DNA from: Prolixibacteraceae bacterium | GTDB lineage: Bacteria; Bacteroidota; Bacteroidia; Bacteroidales; Prolixibacteraceae | NCBI GenBank assembly: GCA_003506435.1 | Contig: DOAQ01000019.1 | Location: forward strand, 62,001-126,000 | Reading direction: 5' to 3' | DNA: 64,000 nt | Part shown: in pieces, positions 59,502 through 64,000 of the stretch | Numbering within the stretch: position 1 is the stretch's first letter | Layout: each line of letters starts with the position of its first letter | Position numbers and translations under genes: made by a program | The notes under the pieces: model-generated | The model's input: the letters and a program-made list of their open reading frames with translations, nothing else | What the model was told of the DNA's origin: nothing | Databases searched by the model: none

Positions 59502-62500
59502 ATGAATAATTCTTTTTTGGGACGTGAGCAGGAAATGGAATTTCTGTTAAAGTCAATGGCTAATTTTAAAAGTTCAAATACTTCTTTACTTCTCGTTGAA
59601 GGACTTCCCGGAATTGGTAAAACAACTTTAATTCAACAGGTTCTGCTGAACTATAAAAAGAAAAAATGCTTCAGGTTATATGGAAAATACAGCAATCAAC
59701 CGGAGCAGGTACCTTATCAGGCATTTCAGCAGGCGGCGAAAGACTGGATCAATCAAATTCTTGTATTATCCGAAGAAGAATTAAATGAATTGCAGGAAAA
59801 TGCGATCTCGGCGTTGCAAAATAATATTGGTACCATCACTTCTGTTTTTGAAGAGCTGGAGCTGTTTTTCGATAGGAAAAAGTTCAATATTGTACCACCT
59901 GTAAAAACAGAAGCACATCAGATAAAATCAAAATTCTATCATTTCTACAATAAATTTCTCAAGTCGATTACCCGTTCCGGATACCAGATCATTTTCTTTT
60001 TGGATGACCTGCAATGGGCTGATAATGCTTCGTGGACGTTAATAGAGGAACTCATTAACAGCAATGCTGTACCCGATTTAATCATTACAGGAGCCTACCG
60101 GCCCTTTGAAGGCCGAAATGATTTGCAGGCGAAAGTCAGTAAGTTAAGAGAACAGAACCCACACAAGACTCTTGTTTATACTTTAAATCCCATTGATTCG
60201 CAATATTTCAACCTGCTCATTCCTACCCAATGGCAATTCACACAGCAGGAGTCCGAAGCATTTAATAAATACCTGGGATATGAAAGCGAAGGCAATCCGT
60301 TTAAAATTAAAGAGATTATCAAAGCCATTGAAAAAGAGCAATTAATTAAAAACAAATCCAACGATGATTTCTCCTTTTGGATAAATCTGCCAAAATTCGA
60401 CCGATCAAAGAGTTCAGAGCATTTTATTTTGGAACAGCTAAAATTATTACCACCAGAGCAAAAGGATGTTCTTTCTGCCGCTTCCTGTGTCGGTTATTAT
60501 TTTAACGCCGATCTGTTAAAACAATTCATTGATTTACCGGCAGAAAAAATTGACCGGATTCTTGTCGAATTGACGAACGATGACCTGCTGGTCAAAAAAG
60601 ACTCAACCTATTTTTTTGTACACGACAATATATTTTCAGCAGCCAACGCACTATTATCAGAAAATAAGAAACTTATACTTCATCAGAAAATAGGTCAGAT
60701 CATTTTATCCGGTATCGAAAATTATCATCAGGATGGCTTTTTCCAGGCAATCAACCATCTCAATACAGGTCTGGAAGCGGAAAACCAAAAACAGGAATTT
60801 AATCCCGAGCATATCCTTTTAAATATTCAGGCCGCGCAATTAGCGATTAAAAAATCAGCATTGGACCGGGCCTGGAAATATTATTCGTTTGCTGATCGAT
60901 TATTGAAACATTTTCAACCTGATGAAATAGTAGTCAGCGATCAAAAACTAACGAATGTATTTGAAACACAAAAGATAAGCAATGATGATGTAAACTATTT
61001 CATTCTGTTCGGATATGCCGAAACAATGTTCCTGATGCAGAAATTTGATCAGGCTTTGTTCTATTCAAACGAAGTATTGAAATTAAAAATAAACCGGCAT
61101 CAAAAGATTTTAGCTACTCTAATCAAGATAAGAATTTGCTCTGCTTTGATTTACAAAAATGATGTTCAGGAAATTCTCGTGGATGGGATCAAGAGTCTTG
61201 AATCAGTTTTTAATGACTTTGGGATTGCCTTCCCTGATAACCCGGATGAGTTAATTCGACAGGTAGCTGTAGATTCTCGCGAGGTTCATCAACTGGCCTC
61301 CGGATTAAGTGAAGACACTGACTTTAATGCCTTGATAAATTCGGATCAGGAATATCAGGATTTAATGAAGCTGGCAATAAATTCCCTGACATTCGTATAT
61401 TATATGGATGTCAGGAAAAACCTATTCATGGCTACTAAATTTTTATTGCTTAGCTTTAAAAAAGGCTACACACCGATGACTCCTGTTTTATTTTCAGCCA
61501 GCTTTTTATCTGCTTCATTTAGTAAATCGCATCTGGAGATAGCATTCCTGCTGGGAAAAATTTCCCTTCGGATGATTGAAAAACCTCCTTTTAACAGATA
61601 CACACATATCGTCTATTATATTGCTACCCTCAACTTCTTTGCATGGGAAAACCATTACAAAGTATGTGTGAAAAAATTAAGGGAATCGGTTCAGTTGGCC
61701 AAAGAAACGGGCGATCATCATTATGCTTCATTTTGTGCTACAAATGTCAGGCTATTGAATATTTACCGTGGGAAAAATCTCAAAAAACATGTTTTATATT
61801 CCAAAAAATTAGAAAGCCAGAATCAGCATATTTTTTTTATAAGCAGCAGCGATTCCGATCTCAGTAATTATCTTGTAGGAATTAAACCGGGATTTACGGA
61901 AGGTAAATTTGATTTTTCAGAAGACTTGATCAGAGAGGCAGAATACAATCTCAGTGGCAGGTATCATTTGTACCTTGCCCTGCATAAACTTTATTATATA
62001 TCGGGAAACTATACCCGATCTCTGGAAGCCGGAATGATCTGCGAAAACCTCACAAATGTTTATCGTGGTTTTCAGATTGAATTAGAGCATTATCTATTTT
62101 TCTGTTTAAGTCTTCTGCAATCGGCATACAAAAACCCTTTATTGTTGAATGAGGTTTTAGAAAAGGTCGCACCAAAACTCGAAGAATTCCGGAGACTATC
62201 AACCTTTGGATCGGGTAATTATCTTCATAAAGCCTTGTTGATTGAAGCCGAAATAGCCAAATGTAAAGACGAATTTGAAACGGCTACATCCTTGTATGAT
62301 CAGGCCATTCAGGAAGCGAAAACACAAAAATTTATTCATCATGCTGCCATTGCCGCCGAATTGGCCGGAGAATATTATCTCAGCAAAAGCAGGCATAAAT
62401 TAGCCGTCATCTATCTGAACGATGCTTTAAAATTTTACTCAAAATGGGGAGCCGATGCCAAGGTGGAATGGATGAAACAAAAATATCCGTTTCTGATAAA

Positions 62501-63689
62501 AGACAAATCTTCTGTTAAAACATCAGTACTCCCTGATTATCAAAAAATAAGAACCATCATTAATAAAGCGGTTTTAAGCCGGGAAATGGAATTGGCACAA
62601 CTCGGCAGGTTCCTGCTATCGAACCTGGTTGAGCAAAGCAAAGCACAATTTGGTGTCATACTGGCGCTTCAAAAAAACGTATGGCAGGTCCTTTTAACAA
62701 ATAAGCCCGAATTGTCGGGTTTGGAAAACATGCCCCTGAACCGGGTTGAAAATCAGTTGCCATGCAAAGTTCTAAATTATGCGATCAACAAAGCAGAAGA
62801 GTTCATGCTGGAAGATGTAAAAAAAATTTCCCATTTTGCTGACGATCCTTATTTTATTCAATCCAATCCCGTCAATGTATTTTGCTATCCTGTTTCATCC
62901 GGTTTGAGAACTGAAGGATTGATCTATCTGGAAAACATCAATGCAGATACCACGAAAAAGAATGATTTGTTTTCATTAATGATTGAACACGCTTCTATTG
63001 CGTTGGCAAATGCACTGTACAATGAAAACTTGTACCGACTGAATCAGGAAATCCAAATTCAGGAGCAGAAGAAAATTGAAGCTGTAATTGAATCGCAGGA
63101 AAAAGAACGAAAGCGGATCGCAGAGGAATTGCACGATAGTGTCGGACAAATGCTGGCATTGGTAAAATTAAATTTGTCGAGGGTTGAAACAACCAACGAA
63201 GATTCAAACCCGGACAACAATACACTCATCCGGCAAACGTCAACGTTACTTGATGAAAGTATAGATGAAGTCAGAACGATTTCCCACAATCTGATGCCTC
63301 CGGATTTAAAAAGTAAAAGATTGACTGAAATAGCAGAGAATTTACTGACCAGAAACGGATTGAAATACCAATTTCAGGCGTATGGAATATCGGATGATTT
63401 GACGGAAGCAATTAAATTTACCTTGTACCGCATTATTCAGGAAATCATCCATAATATCATCAAACATGCTTCGGCAAAGCAAATTACCATGAGTATTACT
63501 CAAACCGACGACGGGATCAACCTGATGGTGGAAGATGATGGAATCGGATTTAATACAAGTCTGATGAGTTCGGGTTTAGGATTAAAAAACATTCACTCCC
63601 GGGTGAAATTGATGAATGGTTATTTTGATGTTGACTCATCATTGAACCGGGGGACTATTTATAATGTTACTATTCCTTTAAATGCTTAA
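59502..63689 (+). CDS. AAA_16/STAND ATPase-coupled sensor histidine kinase
   Basis: 1395 residues, soluble (no membrane helices). N-terminal AAA_16-type ATPase: Walker A GLPGIGKTT (residues 34-42), Walker B QIIFFLDDLQWADNASW; then about 600 residues of helical TPR-like repeats (residues about 400-1020), a GAF-like domain (about 1060-1180), and a C-terminal HisKA_3/HATPase module. The phosphorylated His is H1211 in RIAEELHDSVGQMLALVKL; the ATP lid is IIQEIIHNIIKHASAKQI, VEDDGIGFN and SGLGLKNIHSRV. It resembles the Ser/Thr-kinase-ATPase-GAF-HK giants but lacks the N-terminal protein kinase. A NarL-type regulator follows 3 bases later. Confidence 0.88.
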   Translation: MNNSFLGREQEMEFLLKSMANFKSSNTSLLLVEGLPGIGKTTLIQQVLLNYKKKKCFRLYGKYSNQPEQVPYQAFQQAAKDWINQILVLSEEELNELQENAISALQNNIGTITSVFEELELFFDRKKFNIVPPVKTEAHQIKSKFYHFYNKFLKSITRSGYQIIFFLDDLQWADNASWTLIEELINSNAVPDLIITGAYRPFEGRNDLQAKVSKLREQNPHKTLVYTLNPIDSQYFNLLIPTQWQFTQQESEAFNKYLGYESEGNPFKIKEIIKAIEKEQLIKNKSNDDFSFWINLPKFDRSKSSEHFILEQLKLLPPEQKDVLSAASCVGYYFNADLLKQFIDLPAEKIDRILVELTNDDLLVKKDSTYFFVHDNIFSAANALLSENKKLILHQKIGQIILSGIENYHQDGFFQAINHLNTGLEAENQKQEFNPEHILLNIQAAQLAIKKSALDRAWKYYSFADRLLKHFQPDEIVVSDQKLTNVFETQKISNDDVNYFILFGYAETMFLMQKFDQALFYSNEVLKLKINRHQKILATLIKIRICSALIYKNDVQEILVDGIKSLESVFNDFGIAFPDNPDELIRQVAVDSREVHQLASGLSEDTDFNALINSDQEYQDLMKLAINSLTFVYYMDVRKNLFMATKFLLLSFKKGYTPMTPVLFSASFLSASFSKSHLEIAFLLGKISLRMIEKPPFNRYTHIVYYIATLNFFAWENHYKVCVKKLRESVQLAKETGDHHYASFCATNVRLLNIYRGKNLKKHVLYSKKLESQNQHIFFISSSDSDLSNYLVGIKPGFTEGKFDFSEDLIREAEYNLSGRYHLYLALHKLYYISGNYTRSLEAGMICENLTNVYRGFQIELEHYLFFCLSLLQSAYKNPLLLNEVLEKVAPKLEEFRRLSTFGSGNYLHKALLIEAEIAKCKDEFETATSLYDQAIQEAKTQKFIHHAAIAAELAGEYYLSKSRHKLAVIYLNDALKFYSKWGADAKVEWMKQKYPFLIKDKSSVKTSVLPDYQKIRTIINKAVLSREMELAQLGRFLLSNLVEQSKAQFGVILALQKNVWQVLLTNKPELSGLENMPLNRVENQLPCKVLNYAINKAEEFMLEDVKKISHFADDPYFIQSNPVNVFCYPVSSGLRTEGLIYLENINADTTKKNDLFSLMIEHASIALANALYNENLYRLNQEIQIQEQKKIEAVIESQEKERKRIAEELHDSVGQMLALVKLNLSRVETTNEDSNPDNNTLIRQTSTLLDESIDEVRTISHNLMPPDLKSKRLTEIAENLLTRNGLKYQFQAYGISDDLTEAIKFTLYRIIQEIIHNIIKHASAKQITMSITQTDDGINLMVEDDGIGFNTSLMSSGLGLKNIHSRVKLMNGYFDVDSSLNRGTIYNVTIPLNA

Positions 63690-63692
63690 CGG

Positions 63693-64000
63693 ATGGAAAA
63701 AATTAAAATTTTACTGGCTGATGATCACCAAATGTTTTTGGACGGACTGAGCGCTTTGCTCACGCAAATCAATCATTTGGAGATAGTTGCTGCCGTCAAT
63801 AATGGAGCCCAGCTATTGGAAAAGCTAAAAACGACTGAAGCCGATCTGGTGATTATTGACCTGCACATGCCTGTTTTGAATGGACTGGAAGCAACAAAAA
63901 TGATCCGTAATCTATATCCTTCTGTAAAAGTACTGGGACTGACAATGGACAATGAACTGGACTCAATTAAAGATATGCTGGAAGCTGGAGCTTCGGGCTA
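63693..64000 (+). CDS. NarL/LuxR-type response regulator, truncated by window end
   Basis: From ATG 63693, three bases after the kinase stop: MEKIKILLADDHQMFLDGLS with the acidic pocket DD, phospho-acceptor D56 in VIIDLHMPVLNG, and LGLTMDNELDS. Only about 102 codons are inside the window; the expected LuxR helix-turn-helix output would lie beyond. It pairs with the kinase just upstream in both spacing and family (HisKA_3 kinases signal to NarL-type regulators). Confidence 0.9.
   Translation, partial: MEKIKILLADDHQMFLDGLSALLTQINHLEIVAAVNNGAQLLEKLKTTEADLVIIDLHMPVLNGLEATKMIRNLYPSVKVLGLTMDNELDSIKDMLEAGASG

Overview
The window comes from a member of the Bacteroidota, most likely an anaerobic marine- or sediment-type Bacteroidales/Marinilabiliales lineage (Prolixibacteraceae-like). 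This is an inference from content. The protein families are typical of the phylum (DUF4922, DUF4954, a kinase-RapZ fusion, an OstA-like protein, DUF6913, GxxExxY). Many promoters match the Bacteroidota -7 consensus TAnnTTTG, Shine-Dalgarno sites are mostly weak, and an [FeFe]-hydrogenase points to fermentation. No tRNA, rRNA, CRISPR array, prophage or complete insertion sequence was seen.

Layout. 1-11.5 kb: a GtrA-type membrane protein, then a muropeptide-recycling locus: YkfC-like NlpC/P60 peptidase, L-Ala-D/L-Glu epimerase, MurQ, amino-sugar kinase, then a tight GT2 / DUF4922 / SpoIID-LytB trio, an AT-rich nuclease-like gene with a palindromic repeat element, and an AmpG-type permease. 11.4-15.5 kb: an orphan gene, a stand-alone receiver protein, a truncated DUF456 protein, a monomeric [FeFe]-hydrogenase and a Cro/LexA-like regulator. 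15.6-17.6 kb: an AT-rich ATPase plus small-protein module that looks like a defence or toxin-type cassette, flanked by inverted short repeats and a GxxExxY remnant. 17.8-24.5 kb: a radical-SAM/TIGR03915 DNA-repair pair, the carboxyspermidine pathway, a DUF368 (PopT-like) lipid-carrier translocase and AroE.

24.6-32.8 kb: one long minus-strand operon, guaB - three parvulin/SurA-like proteins - MoxR ATPase - OstA-like, linking envelope protein folding and LPS transport. 33-38.5 kb: RecQ, then accessory DNA containing a membrane coiled-coil protein between two 109-bp direct repeats, a NYN/LOTUS protein, DUF4180, and a repeat-rich 600-bp gap with a strong two-way terminator. 38.5-45.7 kb: LigA, DUF6913, DapA, PepT (preceded by a 7-bp tandem repeat), a conserved hypothetical and ProS. 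45.8-58 kb: a Tyr/Gly-rich lipoprotein, a FadL-like porin, a methyltransferase, DUF4954, a sugar kinase-RapZ fusion, a 43-residue Cys-rich protein, DUF2490, an Omp85 protein, a quinoprotein-like beta-propeller and an aldehyde dehydrogenase. 59.1-64 kb: an ECF sigma remnant, then a 1395-residue ATPase-coupled sensor kinase and the start of its NarL-type response regulator.

The least-described biology here is (i) the GT2/DUF4922/SpoIID trio inside the cell-wall recycling locus, (ii) the ATPase + 146-residue partner cassette at 15.6-17.4 kb, and (iii) the repeat-bracketed membrane coiled-coil gene at 35.2-36.2 kb.
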